A stretch of 40,362 bases of DNA. Source: Anaerolinea sp. (lineage in GTDB: Bacteria; Chloroflexota; Anaerolineae; Anaerolineales; Villigracilaceae). The notes below the pieces were generated by a model. That model made no database searches. It saw only the letters and a list, made by a program, of their open reading frames with translations, and had not been told where the DNA came from. A program made the position numbers and the translations under genes. The stretch lies in NCBI GenBank assembly GCA_020720965.1, contig DYNS01000001.1:1-40362 (forward strand), given 5' to 3'. Shown here piece after piece: positions 1 through 7,553 of this stretch (positions within the stretch are counted from its first letter, which is position 1; every line of letters begins with the position of its first letter).

Positions 1-943
1 AAATGCCAGTCCCCTGCGAGAGTCCGCTGAGCAAAATGAGCAGGAAACCTCCCAACGCCGAGAGATTGCCCACCTGCGCCACCAGTTTTCGCGGGGCGCG
101 GCGCTCCAGCGCCCCCGCCACTAAAATGGTCGCCAGTACAGCGGTTCCCCAAATGGAGGTGATGCGGGTTGTCTCCTGCACGCTCATGCCGAACTGTTCG
201 GCGGCAAAAGGCTCCAGTAGAACATCCTGCCCCAAAATGGCGGCAAGCAACAGGGTGAGATACCAAAAGAAGAGAGTCGTTTGTTTGCTTTGGGTGATGA
301 CCCCCAGCATCTGACTCAGGGTATAGTTTTCTCCTGCCTGTGAAGCGGTTTCGCGCTTCTCCAGCCCTATCAACCCTGCCACGCCGAGCAACAAAGCGGT
401 AACTCCAACGGCGAGGAAGGCGTTTTGCAGGGCTTGGGGACTATACGGCTCCACCATGCGGCTGAGGGCAATGGCGGTAACGATGATGCTCGCAATCATC
501 ATAAACCACATGGTTGCAATGGTTTTGCCGCGTTCCTTGCCAGAGAGTTCATTGGCGAGAGCGAGGTAAGAGACGCTTGCCAGGTTGTAGCCCATGCCCC
601 AGGCGCCAAAGGCGAGGGCGGCTGCGAGCAATCCCTGTGCCGGGCTTTCTGCCATGAGAATGGCTACCTGCGGCGAGATGACGACTCCCAGCACGCACAG
701 CAGTAACCCGGCGAGGATGTAGGGGCTGCGCCTTAGCCCCAATACCGGGTGCTTGTCGGAGTAGGCTCCCAGCGCCACTTGCAGGGGGGAGAAGAGGTAA
801 GGCAAAATGGCAAGCAGGGAGACAACGGTGGCGGCGATGCCGAGTTCTTTAATCATCACCCGGTTGAGGGTGCTGTTGATGGGGACGAGGGTCATGGCTA
901 CCGCTAAATGCACCAGCCCAAGTTGGAGTCGTTTACGAAACAT
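1..943 (-). CDS. PucC/BCD-family major facilitator transporter (partial, C-terminus off window)
   Basis: Reading from the ATG at 943 toward the left edge gives 314 residues of a polytopic membrane protein without a stop. The N-terminus carries LVPINSTLNRVM, followed by PYLFSPLQVALGAYSD and LGLRRSPYILAG, a pattern I recognise from the BCD (bacteriochlorophyll delivery; PucC/LhaA) branch of the major facilitator superfamily. About eight to nine hydrophobic helices are visible; full members have about twelve, so roughly a quarter is missing. In phototrophs these proteins help light-harvesting complex assembly, but relatives occur in non-phototrophs and their substrate is unknown. An AGGAAA motif lies before the ATG and a good promoter lies at 972-999, so it is probably its own transcription unit. 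No photosynthesis gene is visible in this window. The family call is fairly firm; the function is not. Confidence 0.8.
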   Translation of the reverse strand, partial: MFRKRLQLGLVHLAVAMTLVPINSTLNRVMIKELGIAATVVSLLAILPYLFSPLQVALGAYSDKHPVLGLRRSPYILAGLLLCVLGVVISPQVAILMAESPAQGLLAAALAFGAWGMGYNLASVSYLALANELSGKERGKTIATMWFMMIASIIVTAIALSRMVEPYSPQALQNAFLAVGVTALLLGVAGLIGLEKRETASQAGENYTLSQMLGVITQSKQTTLFFWYLTLLLAAILGQDVLLEPFAAEQFGMSVQETTRITSIWGTAVLATILVAGALERRAPRKLVAQVGNLSALGGFLLILLSGLSQGTGI

Positions 944-971
944 GTACGTTTCCTTTTTAATTTTTCCCCCG

Positions 972-999
972 ATTGTATTCCCGTTGGAATGAATGTCAA
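972..999 (-). promoter_or_regulatory. Sigma70-type promoter for the PucC-like transporter
   Basis: On the minus strand there is a perfect -35 TTGACA (994-999), a 16-base spacer and a -10 TACAAT (972-977). Predicted transcription start is near 965, giving a leader of about 22 bases before the ATG at 943. Confidence 0.7.
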
Positions 1000-1100
1000 T
1001 GTAGGTTTTGGTAACTTTGGTGCGGGGAATTGTTGGAAATATGAAGAAAGTTTTAATATAACTATTTCGTACCTCTCTTTCCCCGCCGAAGTTGAGTCAA

Positions 1101-1126
1101 AACCCCGCCTTTTTAGGGGCGGGGTT
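1101..1126 (-). terminator. Intrinsic terminator of the recN operon
   Basis: A 9-bp perfect stem, AACCCCGCC (1101-1109) with GGCGGGGTT (1118-1126), and an 8-base loop. On the minus strand it is followed by a short T run. The recN stop codon (1113-1115) sits inside the loop, so the hairpin overlaps the end of the gene. Confidence 0.7.
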
Positions 1127-2831
1127 GAGCGCTTTGTAACAGGTCCGCTGCCGAGCGCAGGGTGGCTTCGCTGACCTCCCCCAGCATTCCGGCAAGCTCT
1201 TGCTTTCTTGCCTCGCCAAGCAGGGCGCGGACCTGGGTGGTCGTTCTGCCATTTTGCAGGGCTTTTTCTACATGAAAGTGCTGCGTGCCGTAGGCGGCGA
1301 GTTGGGGCAGGTGGGTAATGCACAAGACCTGATGGGCTTTGCCCAGGTTCCACAATTTTTGACCCACAACCCCGCCTACCCGCCCGCCAATGCCCTGGTC
1401 AATCTCGTCAAATACAAGGGTGGGGATTTCATCCGCACCAGCGAGGACGTTTTTAAGGGCGAGCATGAGTCGGGATGTCTCACCCCCGGAGGCGATTTTT
1501 GCCAGGGGTTTCAGACCCTCGCCGGGGTTGGGGGCGATGAGGAATTCAGCGCGGTCATAGCCGCTGGAATCGAATGCCAGGCGGGTGTCGTTGAGGGGGA
1601 GGCCGTCTGGGTCTGGCTTGGTCTGAAATTGAACCGAGAACTGGGCGGCGGACATTTTGAGGTCGTCTAGTTGGGTTTCCACTCCTTTTGCCAGTTGCTC
1701 GGCGGCTTTTTTGCGCTGCTGCGAGAGTTTTTCGGCGCGGGCAGCCAACTCGTTGAGCAGGATGGCTTCGCGGGCTTCCAGTTCGCTGGTTTTTTCGGCG
1801 GCGTTGGTGATTGTTTCCAGCAGGGTGCGGGTGTTGGCGCCAAATTCCAGCACGGCGGGGAGGCTGCCGCCGTATTTGCGTTTGAGGCGCAGGAGGGTAT
1901 CCAGCCGTTCTTCCACTTGTTCCAGGCGGCGGGGGTTGTATTCCACCTGTTCCAGGTAGTTTCGCAGGTCACGCGCCAGGTCGGATAAATTTTCTAGCAG
2001 GTCTTCGGCGCGGGCAGAGAGGGGCGCTTGGGCGCTATCGATACGCGCCAGGGAGGCGAGGGCGGCAACGGTTTGCCCCAGCTGGTCGGTGATGGCGGGG
2101 GTTTCGGGGGAGCCTTCGTCTATCAGGCTGAGGGCTTCCTGGGCGTTGGATGCCAGGGTTTCGGCGTTTGCCAGGCGGTCTCTTTCCTGGCGGAGTTCTT
2201 CATCTTCGCCGGGCTTGGGGTGGGCACTTTCAATCTCTTCCAACTGATAGGTCAGCATGTCCACCCGGTGCTGCGAGTCGGCTTGGGCGGCGCGGAGAGC
2301 GGCGAGCTCTTTTCGCAGGGTTTGCAGGGCGGTGTAGGTTTTGCGGTAGGCTGCCAGGGCTTGTTCTGTGTTTGCGTAGCGGTCTAACAGATTCAGGTGG
2401 GTGTGAGGGCTGAGGATGGAGAGATGTTCGGTTTGTCCGTGAATATCGACCAGGTGGGCGCCGATTTCCTTCAAAATTCCCACGCTGACGGTGCGCCCGT
2501 TGACCCTTGCCACGCTGCGCCCTTCGCGGCGTACTTCCCGTGCCAGGGTAAGGTAGGTTTCGTCATCTTGCAGGTCTTCGCGCTTTAGGGTTTCGTTTAC
2601 GGCGGCTTGGGCGCTGCCCTGCAATTTGAAGACGGCTTCCACGCTGGCGCGTTCCGCTTCGGCGCGGATGAGGGCGGTTTCGGCGCGCCCGCCCAGGAGC
2701 ATTTCCAGCGCGTCCATGATGATGGATTTGCCCGCGCCGGTTTCACCGGTAAAGATGACCAGCCCGGAGGCAAATTCCAGTTCCAGCCGGTCTATGATGG
2801 CAAAGTTTTGAATGCGAATTTCGGTCAGCAT
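1113..2831 (-). CDS. recN: DNA repair protein RecN
   Basis: RecN is an SMC-like ATPase that acts at double-strand breaks. The 572-residue product has the usual length and start (MLTEIRIQNFAIIDRLELEF). The Walker A GETGAGKS is at residues 29-36, the ABC signature SGGE at about 448-451, and the Walker B VFDEID at about 473-478, followed by the switch histidine in ITHLPQLA. The middle (about 150-400) is Glu/Lys/Leu-rich with heptads, as expected for the coiled-coil arm. The ATG lies three bases after the stop of the B-box gene, so it is the last gene of a tight operon with nadK and the split Cas4-like nuclease. A linked nadK-recN arrangement is seen in other bacteria. Confidence 0.96.
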   Translation of the reverse strand: MLTEIRIQNFAIIDRLELEFASGLVIFTGETGAGKSIIMDALEMLLGGRAETALIRAEAERASVEAVFKLQGSAQAAVNETLKREDLQDDETYLTLAREVRREGRSVARVNGRTVSVGILKEIGAHLVDIHGQTEHLSILSPHTHLNLLDRYANTEQALAAYRKTYTALQTLRKELAALRAAQADSQHRVDMLTYQLEEIESAHPKPGEDEELRQERDRLANAETLASNAQEALSLIDEGSPETPAITDQLGQTVAALASLARIDSAQAPLSARAEDLLENLSDLARDLRNYLEQVEYNPRRLEQVEERLDTLLRLKRKYGGSLPAVLEFGANTRTLLETITNAAEKTSELEAREAILLNELAARAEKLSQQRKKAAEQLAKGVETQLDDLKMSAAQFSVQFQTKPDPDGLPLNDTRLAFDSSGYDRAEFLIAPNPGEGLKPLAKIASGGETSRLMLALKNVLAGADEIPTLVFDEIDQGIGGRVGGVVGQKLWNLGKAHQVLCITHLPQLAAYGTQHFHVEKALQNGRTTTQVRALLGEARKQELAGMLGEVSEATLRSAADLLQSAQPRP

Positions 2832-2834
2832 GGG

Positions 2835-3356
2835 TTATTTGCCAATCTGAATCCCGGTGAGGCGGTAGTAGGCGGTGGAGGCAGCGAGGAAAAGATATAG
2901 GGCTTGGAAGAGTATTCCAAAAAGGTCCAGGGAGAAGATTTGAATGAGCCCTACCGGCAAGCCACCGATGACAATTCCAATGATGACAACCCGGAAGAGG
3001 GCGCTGGAGCGTCTGCGCCCGGTGAATTGCCTGACCAAATTGGAGATGATTGCCCCGGCAGACGGGGCGGCAACGCTGACGATGAGGAAGCCGAAGTAGC
3101 CGAGGATGCCTGCCAGGGAGATTAAACCGCTTGCGATGCCAGAAAGGATGGCAGCGGTGAAAAATCCAATGAGGTAGTCTTGATTTTGGGCGCTGTCGAA
3201 CACTTTCTGTTGGGCGCGGGAGCATTCTTTACAGATGTAGCCGGTGGGGGTGCGTACCGCGCATTTGGTGCAGATGTATTTTTCGCAGCGGCGGCAGCGC
3301 AGGGTGGTTTCTACGTTGGGGTGGGTGGCGCAGTAGGTGAGGGCGGGGTCGGTCAT
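2835..3356 (-). CDS. B-box-type zinc-finger membrane protein
   Basis: A 173-residue protein of unknown function. The N-terminal 50 residues hold a cross-brace set of metal ligands: C9, H12, C21, C24, C29, C32, C42 and C45, matching a B-box-like zinc finger that could bind two zinc ions. The rest is hydrophobic, with about three to four membrane segments between residues 60 and 165. The ATG overlaps the nadK stop (ATGA at 3353-3356), so translation is probably coupled to nadK, and recN follows three bases after its stop. The zinc finger probably faces the cytoplasm. A role with RecN or NadK is only suggested by operon position. Similar B-box membrane proteins are, to my knowledge, common in Chloroflexota but uncharacterised. 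Confidence 0.8.
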   Translation of the reverse strand: MTDPALTYCATHPNVETTLRCRRCEKYICTKCAVRTPTGYICKECSRAQQKVFDSAQNQDYLIGFFTAAILSGIASGLISLAGILGYFGFLIVSVAAPSAGAIISNLVRQFTGRRRSSALFRVVIIGIVIGGLPVGLIQIFSLDLFGILFQALYLFLAASTAYYRLTGIQIGK

Positions 3357-4219
3357 CGCGGCAGTCCTATGGTTGTGTTTTGGTTCATGTGGGCTGTCAG
3401 GTTGCGGTAGAAGTAGCCGGGGTCGCCAAAGCGGATGAATTTGACGGTGTTTTCTCCGGCGTGAACATCTACCCGGTCGTTTTCATCCAGCCCGATGGGG
3501 GTTTGCCCGTCCAGGCTGAGGATGGCGTTTTCGCTGAGAATGGTCATGGTGACGGTGGCGCCCTCTGCCAGGACAACGCCCCGGTCTACCGAGAGGTGCG
3601 GGGCGATGGGGATGAGCAGGATGTTGCGTAGTTCCGGCGGGAGGATGGGTCCGCCGGAGGCGAGGGCGTAGGCGGTGGAACCGGTGGCAGTGGATGCAAT
3701 GAGTCCGTCCGCCACGTAGGTGGTGAGAAATTGCCCATCCACGCTGGCTTGGACGTGAATGGGGCGCATGTTGGCGCCCCGCCCGGCAACGACATCGTTA
3801 AGTGCCTGCCAACTGCCCAGTTTTTCCCCGGCGCGGGTGTGTTCGGCGCGGAGGGTCATGCGGCTTTCCAGCCAGTATTCTCCGGCGAGGAGTTGGGTGA
3901 GCATGGCTTGCCAGCCGCCCTGGTCTATCTGAAAGAGGAAGCCGAGTCGCCCGCGATTGATTCCGAGGATGGGGATGTCTTCGGCGGCGCACAAGTGACC
4001 CGCCCTCAGCATTGTCCCGTCTCCGCCGACTGCTACGAGAGCGTCAAACTCTTTTTGGTGAACCCGGCGGCGCAGCGATTCGTCATAAAGCGAGCCATGC
4101 GCCGCTTGCGCCCCTGCTTCTTGCAGGTAGGAGGCAATTTGGTGGGCTTCTTTAAGGGCTTCGGGGAGTTTGGGGTGTCCGAGGACGACAATTTTGACGG
4201 GGGGAACGGGGGCATTCAT
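3353..4219 (-). CDS. nadK: NAD kinase
   Basis: This enzyme phosphorylates NAD to NADP with ATP or polyphosphate. With the start used here the product is 288 residues, a usual length. The diagnostic GGDGT is at residues 65-69, NRGRLGFL at 88-95, and the substrate-binding ATGSTAYALASGGP lies in the C-terminal half. I chose the ATG at 4217-4219 because the open frame upstream (to 4273) would overlap the Cas4-like gene and adds residues not typical of the family; no strong Shine-Dalgarno is visible for either start. It begins 17 bases after the Cas4-like C-terminal gene and overlaps the B-box gene by four bases, inside one five-gene operon. Confidence 0.95.
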   Translation of the reverse strand: MNAPVPPVKIVVLGHPKLPEALKEAHQIASYLQEAGAQAAHGSLYDESLRRRVHQKEFDALVAVGGDGTMLRAGHLCAAEDIPILGINRGRLGFLFQIDQGGWQAMLTQLLAGEYWLESRMTLRAEHTRAGEKLGSWQALNDVVAGRGANMRPIHVQASVDGQFLTTYVADGLIASTATGSTAYALASGGPILPPELRNILLIPIAPHLSVDRGVVLAEGATVTMTILSENAILSLDGQTPIGLDENDRVDVHAGENTVKFIRFGDPGYFYRNLTAHMNQNTTIGLPR

Positions 4220-4236
4220 GGCGTAATTATAGCCGT

Positions 4237-4755
4237 TTATAACTTTTCTTCGCACAGGTTGCGGAACCCGCACCCGGCGCAGCGCTGCGGGCTTTCGTGC
4301 GAGCGCGGGATGTCGCGTTTGCGTTCATCGCGGCGCATCTCTGCCAGCAGGTCTAGCAGGGCTGCTTCCAGGCTTGGGGTGTAGTCTATGGCGAAGTTGG
4401 CGTTGGGGTAGTGTAGGATGGCGTAAGGCGGGCGCACTCCGGTTGTTTTTTCCACCAGCAGGCAGTATGCCGCCGCCTGAAAGATGTGCGAATCGTAGGG
4501 GGCGGGCGGGGTTTTGCCGGTTTTCACCTCCACCGGGATAATTTTTCCGTTTTGTTCCACCAGGTAATCCGGCTTGCCGGTGAGACCCAATGCCCGGTCG
4601 TAGAGCGGTTTTTCCACTTTGTTGCCCCAGGCGCGGGTGTCGGTGTAAATCACCCTTCCGCCGGGCAAACCGGCGGCGCGGCGGGTGCGGCTCTCTTGCC
4701 AAAAGAGAACCAGAGCAACTAAAAGCAGGAGGAAACCCAAAAAGGCAAGGAACAT
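4237..4755 (-). CDS. Membrane-anchored Cas4/RecB-like nuclease, C-terminal (catalytic) half
   Basis: A 172-residue protein with one N-terminal membrane helix (residues 1-19) and a PD-(D/E)XK nuclease core of the Cas4/RecB type: D63 in GKPD, E76 and K78 in VEVKTGK, and the QAAAY motif (Q93, Y97). The C-terminus has three cysteines, C159, C162 and C168, spaced as in the C-terminal part of the Cas4 4Fe-4S site. The fourth, N-terminal cysteine of Cas4 is absent here but present in the preceding gene. I start it at the ATG 4753-4755 because this forms a TAATG stop-start overlap with that gene; a longer frame to 4803 would run back into it. It leads into nadK after 17 bases. No cas gene is nearby, so a DNA repair or end-processing role is more likely than CRISPR adaptation; this is inference. 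Confidence 0.8.
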   Translation of the reverse strand: MFLAFLGFLLLLVALVLFWQESRTRRAAGLPGGRVIYTDTRAWGNKVEKPLYDRALGLTGKPDYLVEQNGKIIPVEVKTGKTPPAPYDSHIFQAAAYCLLVEKTTGVRPPYAILHYPNANFAIDYTPSLEAALLDLLAEMRRDERKRDIPRSHESPQRCAGCGFRNLCEEKL

Positions 4756-4997
4756 TAGCCGCTCAAGAAATAAATCAGCGCAAAGGCTGTTAGCGCCACG
4801 CAAGCCGCCAACAGCGCGGCGAAACCTAGCCCGCGCAAGGCTCCCGCCGCCATCACCTGCCGTCCATGTTGGGCGTGCAGGGCGGTTCCGGCTGCCATCT
4901 CTGCCTGGTTGGCAGATTCTTGCCCGTGCAGGCGATACTGCCAGGCGCGGCGGCAGTACAGGTAAGAGCCAATATCAGAGGCGCGGATGGTTTTCAT
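4755..4997 (-). CDS. Membrane-anchored Cas4-like N-terminal half (cluster Cys and helical motif)
   Basis: An 80-residue protein whose first 45 residues look like the N-terminus of Cas4: ASDIGSYLYCRRAW carries C15, the expected first ligand of the 4Fe-4S cluster, and AGTALHAQHG (G37, H41) resembles the GxxxH motif that opens the RecB nuclease fold. Residues about 56-79 form one membrane helix. Its stop overlaps the start of the catalytic half (TAATG), so the two are probably translated together and both tethered with their soluble parts in the cytoplasm. There is no Shine-Dalgarno before the ATG, and the predicted promoter puts the transcript start only a few bases upstream. A single ancestral protein with a membrane hairpin, split here by a frame change, is the alternative reading. 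Confidence 0.75.
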   Translation of the reverse strand: MKTIRASDIGSYLYCRRAWQYRLHGQESANQAEMAAGTALHAQHGRQVMAAGALRGLGFAALLAACVALTAFALIYFLSG

Positions 4998-5006
4998 AGA
5001 ATGTTT

Positions 5007-5035
5007 ATTCTATCTTGAATCGACCGTTTTGTCAC
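5007..5035 (-). promoter_or_regulatory. Strong promoter of the split nuclease-nadK-recN operon
   Basis: On the minus strand: -35 GTGACA (5030-5035; five of six consensus), a 17-base spacer and -10 TAGAAT (5007-5012; five of six). The start of transcription should fall near 5000, three or four bases before the ATG at 4997, so the mRNA is probably leaderless; no Shine-Dalgarno is present. Confidence 0.65.
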
Positions 5036-5062
5036 AAATTCTCACCCGTTGAATCTTACGCC

Positions 5063-6022
5063 TTACTCTCTGACAAAGACCTTTTCGTTGTACTCCCAGT
5101 CGTAATTTCCCCTGATGCGAAACTGCAACCCAGCCTTGCTTTGCTCAAAATGTAACTCCACCGGGAAAGAGATAAGTTCCAGCACATTTTCGGCTACACA
5201 GCGCATGGGCATATAATCCCAAAACAGGGATGTGTACAGCCTGTTGTTTTCCGCGTCATAATGAATCTGCCATTTGTGAGTCTCCCCCCCGTGCTGCCAA
5301 TGATATGTGCCGGCATATTGCTCCATCTTGCATGGGTTAGGCTTTATCTCCTCATACGTTGCGCCTAAAAAGGTGATGATTTCCTCAACATACTGCTCCC
5401 AATTCTCTTCGCTGGTATCCACCCTCATTTTTGAACCTGGCAATTGGTTGTATATCTCCATTATCTTGGCTTGTTCGTAATCAATGGCGGCAAACATGCT
5501 ATTTTCATCCACGTATTTGTGGTTTTTGAAATACACATGCAGGTCGTCCCTCTTCAATATCAGTTCCCGCCACCATTGCCCCCGTGCGATAAAGGCTTTT
5601 TCCAGGCTTATGCGTAAATTGGGGCGGTGTAAAAGGACGATAACGGGGTGCAGTTCTCCGAGAATCTCTAACACCTGAGAAGAATATTTGACGATGTCAT
5701 CTTCGTCCCAGACGCTATGGACAAAATATCGGTCGTAGGCATGTAAAAAACACCCTTCGGCAATACATATTTTGCCAGATGCCAGGATCGAATCCCGAAA
5801 TTCTGCCCATTTTTGCAACATCCCCCCCCGATTCAACTCCATCCCCTCCACCGTATCCAACCCGCCGAACTGAAATTCATTGTGCCGAATGGAATGATTT
5901 TCAGACTCTTCATGCACCCAATAGGCTTCCTGTTGTAGAGCGAGTTGCTGATAGACCCTTTTCGATATGCTGGATTTGCCTACGGAAGAGTGTCCGTCTA
6001 CGATAATTAGTTTTGACTTCAT
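5063..6022 (-). CDS. P-loop kinase-like protein with C-terminal beta domain, function unknown
   Basis: A 319-residue protein. The N-terminus, IIVDGHSSVGKSS, is a Walker A loop (G10 to S17) like that of small-molecule and nucleotide kinases, and residues to about 215 look like one such domain, including an RxxxxxxRGQWWRE segment that may act as a lid. From about 225 a second part begins with EQYAGTYHWQ and continues as short beta strands, reminiscent of small lipocalin-like or DUF3471-type domains. The ATG at 6020-6022 has GGAG seven bases upstream and is preferred over a TTG two codons earlier. It lies 57 bases downstream of gatB on the same strand. Its base composition is visibly more AT-rich than its neighbours, suggesting acquisition from elsewhere. 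The substrate is not known. Confidence 0.7.
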   Translation of the reverse strand: MKSKLIIVDGHSSVGKSSISKRVYQQLALQQEAYWVHEESENHSIRHNEFQFGGLDTVEGMELNRGGMLQKWAEFRDSILASGKICIAEGCFLHAYDRYFVHSVWDEDDIVKYSSQVLEILGELHPVIVLLHRPNLRISLEKAFIARGQWWRELILKRDDLHVYFKNHKYVDENSMFAAIDYEQAKIMEIYNQLPGSKMRVDTSEENWEQYVEEIITFLGATYEEIKPNPCKMEQYAGTYHWQHGGETHKWQIHYDAENNRLYTSLFWDYMPMRCVAENVLELISFPVELHFEQSKAGLQFRIRGNYDWEYNEKVFVRE

Positions 6023-6079
6023 CTGCAAACTCCGTCTATTGGGTCAATTTCTTGGTGTCTGGATGCAAAACATACAGGC

Positions 6080-7516
6080 TTAACGCGCCTTTTCCAGTGC
6101 CGCCCGCAGATTCTGTGGGTTTGCCTTGCCGCCCGCCTTACGCATTACCTGCCCAAAGAGCCAATTTTCCACGCCCGGTTTTCCGGCGCGCCAGTTGGCT
6201 GCCTCGGCGGGGAAGTCTGCCAACGTCTCTTCTACCAGGCGGGTAATCAGCCCCTCATCCGAAACCTGCGCCAGTCCCAGCGCCGCAATCACGGTCCCCG
6301 CCTCCTGCCCGGTGGCAAACATGCCATCCAGCGCCTTTTTGGCGGAATGTTGATTCACCTCGCCCGAAGCCATTCGCGCCAGCAAATCTGCCAGTTGGCG
6401 GGGTTGGATGGAGAGCGAAGCGAAGCCCACTTTTGCGGCATTCATCCGCGCCGAAAGTTCACCCGTTACCCAGGCAAACGCCGTCCGCGCCGCCGACCCG
6501 CCGCCTGCCGCCATGACCGATTCGAAGTACCTGCCCGCTTCGTCATTTTCCACCAACTGCCAGGCTTCGGCGCGACTCAGCCCAAACTCCGCTTCCAGCC
6601 GGGCGCGTCTTGCCCAGGGCATTTCTGGCAACCGGGCGCGAACTGCCTCCACCCAGGCATCCTCTACCCGAAGGGGGGGCAAATCCGGCTCTGGCAGGTA
6701 GCGATAATCGTGGGCATCTTCCTTGCTGCGTTGGCTAAAAGTCGCCTGCGCCGCTTCATCCCAACCTACGGTCTCTTGCAACACCTTGCCGCCTGCCTCC
6801 AAAAGGGAGGTCTGACGGGCAATTTCGTAGGTTACGCCGCGTTCCAAAGCCCGAAACGAGTTGAGATTTTTAATCTCCACCTTAGTTCCCAGGGTTTCCG
6901 TCCCTGCCGGGCGGATGGAAATGTTCGGCTCGATACGCATCACGCCTTTTTCCAGGTCGCCGCTGTTTACGCCCAAGGTCCGCACCAGGGCGCGGAGGGC
7001 TTCCGCATATAGGCGCACTTCCTCAGCGGAGTGGAAATCCGGCTCGGTCACGACTTCCAGCAGGGGAACTCCGGCGCGGTTCAAATCTACCAGGCTGCAA
7101 GGTTCGGCGGTCAGATGGGTGAGTTTGCCGGTATCTTCTTCCAAGTGCGCTCGCCGAATGCGTATCAGCCGCTCACCTTGCGAGGTTTGCAAAAGTATCT
7201 GCCCCTGTTCCGCCAGCGGCTGCTCGTACTGCGAAATTTGATAGCCTTTGGGAATATCTGGGTAGAAGTAATTTTTACGGGCAAAGATGCTCACCGGGTT
7301 CACCCGGCAGCCCAGCGCCAGCGCCACCCGCAGGGCATATTCCACCGCCGCCTGGTTTACCACCGGCAGAGTGCCGGGGTGTCCGGCGCAGACCGGGCAA
7401 ACGGCGCTGTTGGGCGGCGCGGAAACGGAATCGACCACCGGGCAGGCGCAAAACATTTTGGAGCGGGTTTGCATTTCAATGTGGACTTCGAGACCAATGA
7501 CGGGTTCGTAGGGCAT
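6080..7516 (-). CDS. gatB: Aspartyl/glutamyl-tRNA amidotransferase subunit B
   Basis: GatB is the tRNA-binding kinase subunit of GatCAB, which converts Glu-tRNA(Gln) or Asp-tRNA(Asn) to the correct amide form. The product is 478 residues, the usual length. It starts YEPVIGLEVHIEMQT and has the family signature ARKNYFYPDIPKGYQISQYE near residue 83, as well as the CPVCAGHPG segment. The last 130 residues form the GatB/YqeY tail domain that contacts tRNA. GatA and GatC are not in the window. It follows the enoyl-CoA hydratase gene by 37 bases and the P-loop gene follows it. No clear Shine-Dalgarno is visible. Confidence 0.96.
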   Translation of the reverse strand: MPYEPVIGLEVHIEMQTRSKMFCACPVVDSVSAPPNSAVCPVCAGHPGTLPVVNQAAVEYALRVALALGCRVNPVSIFARKNYFYPDIPKGYQISQYEQPLAEQGQILLQTSQGERLIRIRRAHLEEDTGKLTHLTAEPCSLVDLNRAGVPLLEVVTEPDFHSAEEVRLYAEALRALVRTLGVNSGDLEKGVMRIEPNISIRPAGTETLGTKVEIKNLNSFRALERGVTYEIARQTSLLEAGGKVLQETVGWDEAAQATFSQRSKEDAHDYRYLPEPDLPPLRVEDAWVEAVRARLPEMPWARRARLEAEFGLSRAEAWQLVENDEAGRYFESVMAAGGGSAARTAFAWVTGELSARMNAAKVGFASLSIQPRQLADLLARMASGEVNQHSAKKALDGMFATGQEAGTVIAALGLAQVSDEGLITRLVEETLADFPAEAANWRAGKPGVENWLFGQVMRKAGGKANPQNLRAALEKAR

Positions 7517-7553
7517 GGGCTTTAGGGAAATGGTGACAGTGGATGGGATGCGA

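Noticed and set aside
4237..4997. CRISPR adaptation Cas4
   Set aside because: No Cas1, Cas2 or array is present, both parts have membrane helices, and the operon partners are nadK and recN.
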